A stretch of 64,000 bases of DNA from Rhodoferax fermentans (GTDB lineage: Bacteria > Pseudomonadota > Gammaproteobacteria > Burkholderiales > Burkholderiaceae_C): NCBI RefSeq assembly GCF_002017865.1, contig NZ_MTJN01000002.1, positions 2,542,001 through 2,606,000 on the forward strand. The letters are read 5' to 3'. The notes below the pieces were generated by a model. That model did no database searches. It saw nothing but the letters and a program-made list of their open reading frames with translations, and was not told where the DNA came from. The translations under genes were made by a program, and so were the position numbers. Below are positions 1-7,412 of the stretch, one piece after another. Position 1 is the stretch's first letter. Every line of letters begins with the position of its first letter.

Positions 1-403
1 TGGTGGCCAGCTTCTTGGGCAGCGTCAGTGTCAGCACACCGTTGTCAAACTTGGCTTTGGCCTGCGTTTGGTCGATGTCCTGTGGCAGCTGGAAACTGCG
101 TGACACTGCGCCAAAATAGCGTTCACTGCGCAGCACGGTGTCGTTGTCACCGCTGCTGTCCTGCTGTTTCACCTCGGCTTCCAGTGTCACCAGGTTGCCG
201 TCCAGCGAGACGTGGATGTCTTCCTTGGGCACACCCGGGATCTCGGCATGCACGGTGTAGCCATCCTTGTTTTCCTTCACATCCACCTTGATCTGCGCGG
301 CAGACGGCAGCGGGTCGCCGTGCAGGGGTCGGACGTAAAAAGCCGGAGCAAGGTCGCGGAAAAAGTCGTTCAAAAGAAAGCTGCGGTTGGTCAAGGCATT
401 CAT
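1..403 (-). CDS. Small heat-shock protein, Hsp20/alpha-crystallin family (3' end outside window)
   Basis: ATP-independent holdase chaperone of the cytoplasm that binds unfolding proteins. The first 134 residues are visible; the C-terminus lies beyond base 1. The N-terminus (MNALTNRSFLLND) is followed by an alpha-crystallin domain from about residue 38, with typical strands VDVKENKDGYTVHAEIPGV and FDNGVLTLTLPKK. The ATG at 403 has a strong AAGGAGG ribosome site a few bases upstream; the ATG at 399 reads straight into a stop. A sigma-32-type promoter lies about 70-100 bases upstream (see 474-502). The family is seen directly; the specific paralogue (IbpA or HspA type) cannot be told from the visible part. 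Confidence 0.93.
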   Translation of the reverse strand, partial: MNALTNRSFLLNDFFRDLAPAFYVRPLHGDPLPSAAQIKVDVKENKDGYTVHAEIPGVPKEDIHVSLDGNLVTLEAEVKQQDSSGDNDTVLRSERYFGAVSRSFQLPQDIDQTQAKAKFDNGVLTLTLPKKLAT

Positions 404-473
404 GGCATCCTCCTTCAGGTTTGAACTCGGACTGAGCGTCCGGCGTGTGAACACCGGGGCTCATCCGTACTGA

Positions 474-502
474 AGATGCGGTGCAGCGGGCGACTTTTCA
501 AG
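474..502 (-). promoter_or_regulatory. Sigma-32-type heat-shock promoter of the hsp20 gene
   Basis: On the minus strand CTTGAAA (502-496) is followed by a 14-base spacer and CCGCATCT (481-474). This matches the known sigma-32 consensus CTTGAAA-N(11-16)-CCCATnT at nearly every position. It lies between the FKBP gene and the Hsp20 start at 403 and points at the Hsp20 gene. Function is inferred from consensus match and position. Confidence 0.75.
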
Positions 503-527
503 CCCTGTGCGGGCGCAGCTGAGGGGC

Positions 528-971
528 TTATTTGCCCTTGATGGCCAGCAGCTCCACCTCAAACAGCAGTGTGGCGTTGGGTGGGATCACACCACCGGCG
601 CCACGCGTGCCGTAGGCAATGGCGGCAGGGCAGGTGAGTTTGGCCTTGCCGCCGACCTTCATGCGTTGGACACCTTCGGTCCAGCACGGGATGACATTGC
701 CCAGTGGGAATTCAATGGCCTGGTTGCGTTTGTAGGAGCTGTCGAATTCGCGCCCGTCCGGGAACGTGCCGCGGTAGTTGACCTTGACCACGTCGCTGGC
801 CAGCGGGCTGGCCCCGCTGCCGTCCTGGAGCGAGCGGTACACCAGTCCGCTGGTCGTGACAACGGCGCCGCTTTCTTTGGCGGCAGCTTCCAGGGTGGCG
901 TCTGCGGCCCAGGCCACCGACAAGTTGACCAACAGGGCGCAGGCTGCGGTGATGTGTAAAACAGTTTTCAT
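528..971 (-). CDS. FKBP-type peptidyl-prolyl cis-trans isomerase, exported
   Basis: Proline isomerase of 147 residues acting on proteins outside the cytoplasmic membrane. Residues 1-22 form a signal peptide (MKTVLHITAACALLV..., cleavage likely after AWA). The rest is a single FKBP domain with the motifs VKVNYRGTFPDGREFDSSY, FPLGNVIPCWTEGVQRMKVGG and AYGTRGAGGVIPPNATLLFEVELL, which carry the active-site aromatic and acidic positions of the family. Length fits a single-domain FkpA/Mip-like enzyme without the dimerisation domain. It is upstream of and codirectional with the Hsp20 gene, which has its own promoter. Confidence 0.93.
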   Translation of the reverse strand: MKTVLHITAACALLVNLSVAWAADATLEAAAKESGAVVTTSGLVYRSLQDGSGASPLASDVVKVNYRGTFPDGREFDSSYKRNQAIEFPLGNVIPCWTEGVQRMKVGGKAKLTCPAAIAYGTRGAGGVIPPNATLLFEVELLAIKGK

Positions 972-1079
972 GGATGCGTGTTGTGGGGTAAGAGCAAAGG
1001 GCCGCCATTGTCGCCGCCGTCGCGTTCACCTGACCGTGCCTCTGGTATGGGCTGGTGTTGTGGACTTGAGACTGGCATC

Positions 1080-2591
1080 ATGGCTGGCATGCATCCCAAG
1101 CTGCCACCGCTGATCCAGGCGCTGCTGGCGCCGCAACGTTACCCGGGCGAGGTGGCGCGGGTGGAGCTGGTCGAAACCCACATCTCCTGGGTGTTGCTGG
1201 CGGGTGACTTCGCCTACAAGATCAAGAAACCGGTCAAGCTGGCGTTTCTGGACTTCAGCACCTTGGCGTTGCGCCAGCAGGCCTGCCAAGATGAGTTGCG
1301 CCTGAACCGTCGCCTGGCACCCGACATCTACCTGGATGTGGTGAGTCTCAACGCTTCACCGCAAGGCCCGCAGTGGGGCGGCACGGGTGAGGTGCTGGAT
1401 TTCGCGGTGCGCATGTGTCGCTTTGATCAAACCGGGCGGCTGGATCAGGTGTGTGTGCGTGGGGAACTGCGGCCCGCCCACCTGTCCGATCTGGCGCAGC
1501 GCCTGGTGGCTTTTCATGAGGCCGCTGCTTTTGCCGCACCGGACACCCGTTTTGGTGAGCCCGATCAGGTGATGGCGCCGATGCGCGACAACTTCAGTGA
1601 TCTGGCCCACATGCTCACGGCGCCACCCGACGCGAATGTTCTGACCCGTTTGGCACAACTGCAAACCTGGACCCAGGCGCAATTCACGCGGCTGGCACCG
1701 TTGATGCAAGCGCGCAAACTGGGCGGCTGGGTGCGTGAATGCCATGGCGACTTGCACCTGGCCAATCTGGTGTTGATCAACGGGGCTGTGCGCCTGTTTG
1801 ACTGCCTGGAGTTCAACGAGGACCTGCGTTGGATCGACGTGGTCAGCGACATCGCCTTCACCTACATCGACCTGCTGGAACATGGCCAGCCCGGCTTGGC
1901 GAACTGGCTGGTCGACGAGGTGTTCAGCCACAGCGGCGACTACCAGGGCGCGCTGTTGCTGCGGTTTTACGCCGTCTACCGCTGTCTGGTGCGCGCCAAG
2001 GTGGCCGCCATCCGGGCCAAGCAGTTACATGCCAACACCTCTGAGGTGCTAGCCGACATCACGCTGGCCGAACGACTGGCGGCGCTGCACCCTGTGCAAT
2101 TGAGCATCACGCACGGCCTGTCTGGCTGTGGCAAAACGTATTTCACCGACCAGTGGCTGCAAACAAATGGACAAACCCCTACGCTGCGCCTGCGGGCCGA
2201 TGTGGAGCGCAAACGCCTGTTCAAGTTGGGGCGTTTGGCGCAGTCCAACTCAGGCATCAACGCGGGCATCTATGCGCCCGAGGTTCACGCCCAGGTCTAT
2301 GCCCATCTGCGCGAGCTGGCGGCGAGTTTGCTGGCTGCGGGTTGGTCGGTGATGGTGGATGCTACCTTCCTCAAACGTGCTGACCGCGATGTGTTTCGCG
2401 CCCTGGCGGTTGAGCAAAATGTGCGCTTTGCCATCCTGGCGCCGCAGGCCAGTCCCGAGCAATTGCGCGCACGGATTCTGGCGCGCAACGCCGCTGGCAC
2501 CGATGCCTCTGAGGCGACGCTGGCCGTGCTAGCCCACCAGCAACACGAGTTGGAGTCCTTGACAGATGATGAGAGAGTCTTTGTGCTCTAG
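1080..2591 (+). CDS. Fused APH-type phosphotransferase / P-loop kinase
   Basis: 503-residue protein with two catalytic modules. The N-terminal part (about 1-330) is aminoglycoside-phosphotransferase-like, with the Brenner motif CHGDLHLANLVL and a downstream FDCLEFNEDLRWID metal-binding segment. The C-terminal part (about 340-503) is a zeta-toxin/gluconokinase-like P-loop kinase with Walker A GLSGCGKT and a VMVDATFLKRADRD segment. Such fusions are common in proteobacteria but substrates are not established; antibiotic resistance should not be assumed. The frame is open from 978, but the ATG at 1080 begins the conserved region and is preferred (1089 is also possible). The stop codon TAG is the TAG of the dispersed repeat at 2588-2619. 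Confidence 0.85.
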   Translation: MAGMHPKLPPLIQALLAPQRYPGEVARVELVETHISWVLLAGDFAYKIKKPVKLAFLDFSTLALRQQACQDELRLNRRLAPDIYLDVVSLNASPQGPQWGGTGEVLDFAVRMCRFDQTGRLDQVCVRGELRPAHLSDLAQRLVAFHEAAAFAAPDTRFGEPDQVMAPMRDNFSDLAHMLTAPPDANVLTRLAQLQTWTQAQFTRLAPLMQARKLGGWVRECHGDLHLANLVLINGAVRLFDCLEFNEDLRWIDVVSDIAFTYIDLLEHGQPGLANWLVDEVFSHSGDYQGALLLRFYAVYRCLVRAKVAAIRAKQLHANTSEVLADITLAERLAALHPVQLSITHGLSGCGKTYFTDQWLQTNGQTPTLRLRADVERKRLFKLGRLAQSNSGINAGIYAPEVHAQVYAHLRELAASLLAAGWSVMVDATFLKRADRDVFRALAVEQNVRFAILAPQASPEQLRARILARNAAGTDASEATLAVLAHQQHELESLTDDERVFVL

Positions 2592-2619
2592 CCCTTGATA
2601 TAAAAGGGCTGATAGCTAT
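2588..2619 (+). repeat. Dispersed palindromic repeat, copy 1 (supplies a stop codon)
   Basis: Contains CTAGCCCTTGATATAAAAGG followed by GCTGATAGCTAT: the AGCCCTT/AAGGGCT hairpin core plus the GATAGCTAT tail shared by the other copies. Its TAG at 2589-2591 is the stop codon of the fused kinase. Confidence 0.85.
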
Positions 2620-2709
2620 GGTTTAAAGAGTATCTCACGGGCTCGGCAGGTGCTTTTTCCACCAGCACCAACAGGCAAACAGATGTCATGTGTGTGTGAA
2701 ATCTGTCGT

Positions 2710-2715
2710 TAGAAT
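2710..2715 (+). promoter_or_regulatory. Probable -10 box of the cobalamin operon
   Basis: TAGAAT at 2710-2715 would place transcription start near 2722, exactly where the riboswitch P1 helix begins. No convincing -35 hexamer is seen, so the promoter may be weak or activator-dependent. Confidence 0.45.
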
Positions 2716-2721
2716 CATCCC

Positions 2722-2928
2722 GTTGGTGCTCGCGGCGTGGTTCACACGACGCAGTTCAACGGGAAGCAGGAGGGTTCAGGCTGACAACAGCCCACCTAAC
2801 CTGCGCTGCCCCCGCAACGGTAAGTGGACGAATCGTCAAGATTCCGCTTCCATCACGGCCACTGAGTGTTTCAAAGACGCTTGGGAAGGCGATGGAGGTC
2901 GCATCCACCAGCCCGGATACCGGCCAAC
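2722..2928 (+). ncRNA. Cobalamin (B12) riboswitch
   Basis: Leader RNA that binds adenosyl- or hydroxocobalamin and represses the downstream operon. Landmarks in the right order: GGGAAGCAGGAGGGTTCAGG (2761-2780), the B12-box element GCTGCCCCCGCAACGGTAAG (2805-2824), GCCACTGAGTG (2858-2868), TGGGAAGGCGATGG (2882-2895) and the closing CCAGCCCGGATACCGGCC (2908-2925). GTTGG at 2722-2726 can pair with CCAAC at 2924-2928 to close P1. The next gene is the cobalt transporter component cbiM, about 240 bases downstream. Class is recognised from conserved sequence; ligand preference is not determined. Confidence 0.92.
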
Positions 2929-3170
2929 AAGGTGGTGGCACGTTCGCGTGTTGCCGTGATGCTCAAGCACTGTCGGGGACGATGGTGAGAGTTGTTTGCC
3001 GGATGTTCCTGCCATGATTTTCCGCTACTGCTGTGCACGCCTAAGTGTCCGCACCCAAGGTGCAACCAGGCTGGGTGTCCTGCGTCCGTGTCAGGAGGTA
3101 CAGCCCGTTTAGCTGCTGTGTTTTTCGCGTTTGTCTGTTGTTCAATCCGTCGTTTTAAAGGAGTTACTCC
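2929..3170 (+). other. Leader between riboswitch and cbiM
   Basis: This 242-base stretch carries no convincing ORF and no clear rho-independent terminator hairpin with a U-run. It ends in a good ribosome site (AAAGGAG) 8 bases before the cbiM ATG. Absence of a terminator suggests the riboswitch acts mainly on translation or via Rho, which is inference. Confidence 0.5.
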
Positions 3171-3848
3171 ATGCACATCGAACCTGGCCTTGTTGAAGGC
3201 GCCAAAATTTTCCTCAGCTACGCCACCGCCGCCGGTGCCTTGGCGTATGCCGCCAAACTGGCCGTCAGCACCATCAAACGTGATGGCCTGACCGCTTTGG
3301 CACTGCGTTCGGCCATGGCCGTTGCTTTGGTGTTCTGCTTTTTTGAAGTGTTGCCGCACCACCCGGTGGGTGTCTCCGAGGTGCACCTGATTTTGGGCAC
3401 CACCTTGTTGCTGGTCTTTGGTGTGGCGCCTGCGGCCATTGGCTTGGCCGGTGGCCTGTTGGTGCAAGGTCTGTTTTTTGCACCGTTTGACCTGCCGCAG
3501 TACGGCATGAACGTCACCACCCTGCTGGTGCCGCTGTTTGCCACCGCTGCCCTGGCGCGCAAGATCATTCCTGAGAGCACTGCCTATGTGAACATTGGTT
3601 ATGCCCAGGCCTTCAAGCTGTCGGTGGCTTACCAAGGTGGCATCGTGGTGTGGGTCGGCTTCTGGGCCTTGTATGGCCGGGGTGTGGGTGCTGAGAACCT
3701 GGCCAGTGTGGCCAGCTTTGGCGCAGCCTACATGACCATTGTGTTGGCCGAACCCCTGATCGACCTGGGCGTGTTGGCATTGGCCAAGATGATGCACCGC
3801 CTGCAAGGCTCGGTCGCTGTCGACAAACGCCTGTACAGCGCGGCCTGA
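3171..3848 (+). CDS. cbiM: CbiM-type cobalt ECF transporter substrate-specific component
   Basis: 225-residue integral membrane protein of the inner membrane that captures Co2+ for corrin synthesis. The N-terminus MHIEPG preserves the CbiM hallmark in which the amino group and His2 bind the metal; HHPVGVSEVHLILG around residue 63 supplies further ligand histidines. About six hydrophobic segments follow. First gene of the riboswitch-controlled operon, 3 bases upstream of cobM. No cbiN, cbiQ or cbiO is present in the window, so this is a lone S-component. A nickel analogue is possible on sequence alone, but the B12 riboswitch and neighbours point to cobalt. Confidence 0.88.
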   Translation: MHIEPGLVEGAKIFLSYATAAGALAYAAKLAVSTIKRDGLTALALRSAMAVALVFCFFEVLPHHPVGVSEVHLILGTTLLLVFGVAPAAIGLAGGLLVQGLFFAPFDLPQYGMNVTTLLVPLFATAALARKIIPESTAYVNIGYAQAFKLSVAYQGGIVVWVGFWALYGRGVGAENLASVASFGAAYMTIVLAEPLIDLGVLALAKMMHRLQGSVAVDKRLYSAA

Positions 3849-3851
3849 TCC

Positions 3852-4673
3852 ATGGTGCAGCCCAAGCCCGGATGCGTCTGGTTTGTGGGGGCCGGTCCTG
3901 GTGACCCGGACCTGATCACCGTCAAGGGCCGCGGGCTGATCGAGCGCGCGGGCGCCATTTTGTTCGCTGGCTCCCTGGTCAGCGAAGCTGCTACCCGCTG
4001 GGCACCAGCGGATTGCGTCATTGTGGACAGCAAGGACATGACCTTGGAGGAGATGTCGGCCTGGCTGATCACCCAGGCGGCGCGCTGCGAGACCGTGGTG
4101 CGCTTGCAAACCGGTGACCCCGGGCTGTATGGCGCCTTGATCGAGCTGGTGCAGCCGCTGGATGCTGCGGGTGTGCCGGTGCAGGTGGTGCCGGGGGTGT
4201 CCTCGGCCATGGCCTCTGCGGCAGCGGCAGTCGAGAGCCTGACCCTGCCCGAAGTCACCCAGACCGTGATTCTGACCCGCATGGAAGGGCGCACGCCCAT
4301 GCCTGAGGGTGAGTCGCTGCAGGAACTGGCGGCGCACCACAGCACCTTGTGCATCTTCTTGAGCATCACCTTGATGGGGCAGGTCACCGCTGCGCTGCGT
4401 GCAGCGGGCTGGTCGCCGGATGCGCCGGTAGTGGTGGTCCACAAAGCCAGCTGGCCCGGTGAAGAAAAAATTGTGCGTGGCACGGTTGACACCATCCAGG
4501 CCCTGTGCCGCGAGGCGAAGCTGGTCAGCCAGTCGATGATCATCGCCAGCCCGACACTGGGCGCCCGGCATTGGACCACCCTGGCCAAGTCCAAACTCTA
4601 CGACGCCAGCTTCACCCACCGTTTCCGGCAGGCCAGCGTGCCTGCTTCTCAACTTACCCTGGATACCCCATGA
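3852..4673 (+). CDS. cobM: Precorrin-4 / cobalt-precorrin-4 C11-methyltransferase
   Basis: SAM-dependent methyltransferase (273 residues; CobM/CbiF family) adding the C11 methyl during corrin-ring synthesis. Shows the family's N-terminal VGAGPGDPDLITVKG, the LQTGDPGLYGAL loop, VPGVSSAMASAAA, and the CobM-type TRMEGRTPMPEGESLQ. Length is slightly above the usual 250-260 through a C-terminal tail. Starts 3 bases after cbiM; its TGA overlaps the cbiX ATG, indicating translational coupling. Given CbiX/CbiD/CbiG in the operon, the likely substrate is the cobalt-loaded form. Confidence 0.93.
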   Translation: MVQPKPGCVWFVGAGPGDPDLITVKGRGLIERAGAILFAGSLVSEAATRWAPADCVIVDSKDMTLEEMSAWLITQAARCETVVRLQTGDPGLYGALIELVQPLDAAGVPVQVVPGVSSAMASAAAAVESLTLPEVTQTVILTRMEGRTPMPEGESLQELAAHHSTLCIFLSITLMGQVTAALRAAGWSPDAPVVVVHKASWPGEEKIVRGTVDTIQALCREAKLVSQSMIIASPTLGARHWTTLAKSKLYDASFTHRFRQASVPASQLTLDTP

Positions 4674-5629
4674 CCTCTGACACCATTTTGCTGGTGGGCC
4701 ACGGCTCACGCGAGGCCTCCGGTAACGACGAAATCCTGGCTTTTGCCCAGCAGTGGCGCCAACGTCAGCCGAGCTGGTCGATCGAGGTCTGTTTTATTGA
4801 ACTGGCCGACATCACGCTGGCGCAAGGTTTGGCCACCGCCGCCGCCAAGTCGGGCCGGGTGATTGTGGTGCCGCTGATCCTGAATGCGGCAGGCCACGTC
4901 AAGATGGATATTCCGCAGGCGATTGACGCAGCGCGTGTCCGGTTTCCACGGGTGCAGTTTTTGTACACCCCCGAGTTGACCGCTTGCGACCTGCTGTTGA
5001 AGGTGGTGCTGCGCCGCCTCAAAACCGCGATGAAGTCGCTGGACATGCCCGACCCCACCACCACCGGTGTGGTGCTGCTTGGGCGCGGCTCATCTGACCG
5101 CCATGCCAATGGCGAGATGGCCAAAATGGCGCGCTGGGTCATGGAAGAAACCGACCACCCACTGGTGGATGTGGCCTTCACCGGCATCACCTACCCGCGT
5201 CTGGAAAAAGTGGTGCAGCGCCAGCACCTGCTGGGCATGACACAAGTTGCGGTGTTGCCGTATTACCTGTTCAACGGCACGCTGATGGAGCGCATCGTGC
5301 GCCAGGTGGCCAACCTCAAGACGCAGTACCCCACCGTGCGTTTTGCACTGACCAACTATTTTGGGTTTGAGCCCGAGGTGTTTGAGGTGCTGGAGCAGCG
5401 TGTCAACGATGCCCGCCTGGGTCGCCCCGCAGCGATGATGGCCTGTGATGGCTGCAAGTTCCGCGAGTTTGCCGTTGAACATGGCCAAGGCGGTCACCTG
5501 CATGACGATGGCACACACCACGGCCATGACCATGCACACCCGCACGAACACGACCATCCTCATGAACATGAACACGGTCACCACCATCCCCATCCCCATC
5601 CCCATCCCCATGTCGGAGCCCCGGCATGA
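4670..5629 (+). CDS. cbiX: Sirohydrochlorin cobaltochelatase, long CbiX type with Fe-S motif and His-rich tail
   Basis: Inserts Co2+ into sirohydrochlorin, the first committed step of the early-cobalt B12 route. 319 residues: two CbiX/CbiK-like halves (HGSREASGNDE near the N-terminus, and LLGRGSSDRHANGEM from about residue 138), then MACDGC, which fits the MxCxxC motif that holds an iron-sulfur cluster in Bacillus megaterium CbiX, then a tail of alternating His/Asp/Glu/Pro of about 45 residues. The tail probably stores or delivers cobalt (inference). ATG at 4670 overlaps the cobM stop (ATGA); an upstream in-frame extension lies inside cobM and is not used. The tail ends in a tandem hexanucleotide repeat. 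Confidence 0.93.
   Translation: MTSDTILLVGHGSREASGNDEILAFAQQWRQRQPSWSIEVCFIELADITLAQGLATAAAKSGRVIVVPLILNAAGHVKMDIPQAIDAARVRFPRVQFLYTPELTACDLLLKVVLRRLKTAMKSLDMPDPTTTGVVLLGRGSSDRHANGEMAKMARWVMEETDHPLVDVAFTGITYPRLEKVVQRQHLLGMTQVAVLPYYLFNGTLMERIVRQVANLKTQYPTVRFALTNYFGFEPEVFEVLEQRVNDARLGRPAAMMACDGCKFREFAVEHGQGGHLHDDGTHHGHDHAHPHEHDHPHEHEHGHHHPHPHPHPHVGAPA
5586..5609 (+). repeat. Tandem hexanucleotide repeat ATCCCC x4 in the cbiX tail
   Basis: Four perfect ATCCCC units, each encoding a Pro/His dipeptide step in the His-rich tail. A six-base unit keeps frame when copy number changes. Confidence 0.85.
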
Positions 5630-6318
5630 GTTTGCCCACGCCCAATGTCATCACCGAACAACTCACCGCCGCTGGCCGCGCCATCGAGCACGATTCGTTT
5701 GCGGTGATCGACCGCGAAGCCGGTCCCCACAACTACGCACCTGAACAGTGGCCCGTGGTGCGTCGCATGATCCACGCCAATGCCGACTTTGACTTCAATG
5801 GCTTGACCGAATTCCACCCCCAGGCGGTGAGCGCCGGGTTGGCGGCCATTTTTTCGGGCCAGGCTCGTGTGGTGGCCGATGTCGAGATGATTTGTGTGGG
5901 TCTGTCTGCCCCGCGCCTGGCGCACTTTGGCATCAGCACCCACCAGTTCATCAGTGATCCTGATGTGATTGAGCTGGCTCAGGCACAGGGCACCACGCGT
6001 GCGGTGCAGGCCATGCGCAAGGCGCACAGGCTGGGGCTGCTCGATGGCGCCATCATTGGCATCGGCAACGCCCCCACCGCTTTGATCGAGGTGGTGCGGC
6101 TGATCCGCGAAGAGGGTGTCCGCCCGGCCCTGGTGGTTGGCATGCCGGTGGGGTTTGTCTCGGCGGCTGAGTCCAAGGACCTGATGGCCTTGCAGAGTGA
6201 TGTGCCCTGGGTGGTGATCCGTGGCCGCAAGGGCGGCTCGACCCTGGTGGTGGCGGCCATCCACGCTTTGCTGGGCATGGCGGAGGCCAAGGCCAACAGC
6301 AAGGACAGCGCCGCGTGA
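5626..6318 (+). CDS. cbiC: Precorrin-8X / cobalt-precorrin-8 methylmutase
   Basis: Moves the methyl group from C11 to C12, giving (cobalt-)hydrogenobyrinate. 230 residues, CobH/CbiC family. Motifs include RMIHANADFDFNGL with the catalytic histidine, VVADVEMICVGLS, GNAPTALIEVVRLI and VGMPVGFVSAAESKDLM. ATG overlaps the cbiX stop by four bases. Symbol cbiC is preferred to cobH because the rest of the operon is of the early-cobalt type. Confidence 0.94.
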   Translation: MSLPTPNVITEQLTAAGRAIEHDSFAVIDREAGPHNYAPEQWPVVRRMIHANADFDFNGLTEFHPQAVSAGLAAIFSGQARVVADVEMICVGLSAPRLAHFGISTHQFISDPDVIELAQAQGTTRAVQAMRKAHRLGLLDGAIIGIGNAPTALIEVVRLIREEGVRPALVVGMPVGFVSAAESKDLMALQSDVPWVVIRGRKGGSTLVVAAIHALLGMAEAKANSKDSAA

Positions 6319-7412
6319 TGGACAAAAGTGTGCCGCGTGGCACACGCACCGGTTTCACCACCGGTGCGTGTTCCGCAGCGGCGGCGCGAGCAGCGGTCAT
6401 CGGCCTGGTGACCGGTCAGGTGCCTGACAGTGTCGAAAGCCAGTTGCCCAATGGTGACTTGGTGACTTTTGCCGTGCACGATGGTCGTTGTGACGGGGTT
6501 TGTGCCCATGCCATGGTGATCAAGGATGCGGGTGACGACCCCGATTGCACCGACAAAGCCCATTTGACGGCCGATGTGTGCTGGCAAGCCGACTCACCCG
6601 GCCGGGTGTTGCTGGCCGGTGGTGTCGGGGTGGGCCGGGTGACGATGCCCGGCTTGGGCCTGGAGGTGGGTGGCCCGGCCATCAACCCGGTGCCACGCCG
6701 CAACATCGAAGCCAATGTGCGCCAGGCCGCCGGGGCGTTGCTGGATAACGCAGGGCTGGTCGTGACGATTTCGGTGCCACAAGGCCAGGAGATGGCCAAA
6801 AAAACCACCAACGCCCGACTGGGCATTCTGGGTGGCATTTCCATTCTGGGCACCACCGGCATCGTCAAGCCGTATTCCACTGCCGCTTACCGCGCCAGCG
6901 TGGTGCAGGGCGTGCATGTGGCGGGTACCTTGCCCCAAGGTGTGGTGGTGCTGACCACAGGTGGTCGCACCGAGAAGTTTGTCATGGAACAGCTGCCCCA
7001 TCTGCCCGAGGCCGCCTTTGTGCAGATGGGCGACTTTCTGCGTTACGCCATGAGCGCGGCGGTGAAAGCCGGTGTGAAGCAGGTGGTGATTGGCGGTATG
7101 GTGGGCAAACTCACCAAAATCGCCCAGGGAGAAACCATCACCCATGCCGGGCGTGCCGATGTGGACACCGGGCTGCTGGCCGATCTGGCGGCTGAACTGG
7201 GTGTGGCAGCCGAGGTGTGTGCCGACATCCGCGCCGCCAAAACCGCACGTTATGCCGGTGAACGCATGGATGAACTCGGCTTGGGCACGGTGTTCCACAC
7301 CACTCTGGCGCAACGCGTGGTGCAGACCTTGCGTCTGACCTACCCCGATCAGTTTGATATTCAGGTGCTGGTGTGTGACTTTGATGGGCACAAGATTGCC
7401 CAGTACCCATGA
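6318..7412 (+). CDS. cbiD: Cobalt-precorrin-5B C1-methyltransferase
   Basis: SAM-dependent C1 methylation, specific to the early-cobalt (anaerobic) branch; replaces CobF of the aerobic route. 364 residues with the N-terminal RTGFTTGACSAAAARAA, INPVPRRNIEANVR, GGISILGTTGIVKPYS, and VVLTTGGRTEKF. ATG at 6318 overlaps the cbiC stop by one base (TGATG); the GTG at 6315 is also in frame but less likely. The stop overlaps the next ATG. Presence of CbiD is strong evidence for the pathway branch. Confidence 0.95.
   Translation: MDKSVPRGTRTGFTTGACSAAAARAAVIGLVTGQVPDSVESQLPNGDLVTFAVHDGRCDGVCAHAMVIKDAGDDPDCTDKAHLTADVCWQADSPGRVLLAGGVGVGRVTMPGLGLEVGGPAINPVPRRNIEANVRQAAGALLDNAGLVVTISVPQGQEMAKKTTNARLGILGGISILGTTGIVKPYSTAAYRASVVQGVHVAGTLPQGVVVLTTGGRTEKFVMEQLPHLPEAAFVQMGDFLRYAMSAAVKAGVKQVVIGGMVGKLTKIAQGETITHAGRADVDTGLLADLAAELGVAAEVCADIRAAKTARYAGERMDELGLGTVFHTTLAQRVVQTLRLTYPDQFDIQVLVCDFDGHKIAQYP

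Noticed and set aside
1080..2591. Aminoglycoside resistance gene
   Set aside because: The APH-like domain is part of a widespread fusion with a P-loop kinase, with no resistance context; substrate is unknown.
2871..4709. 612-codon open frame on the minus strand
   Set aside because: Antisense to the riboswitch, cbiM and cobM; composition of a GC-rich shadow frame (His, Gln, Gly rich) and no recognisable domain.
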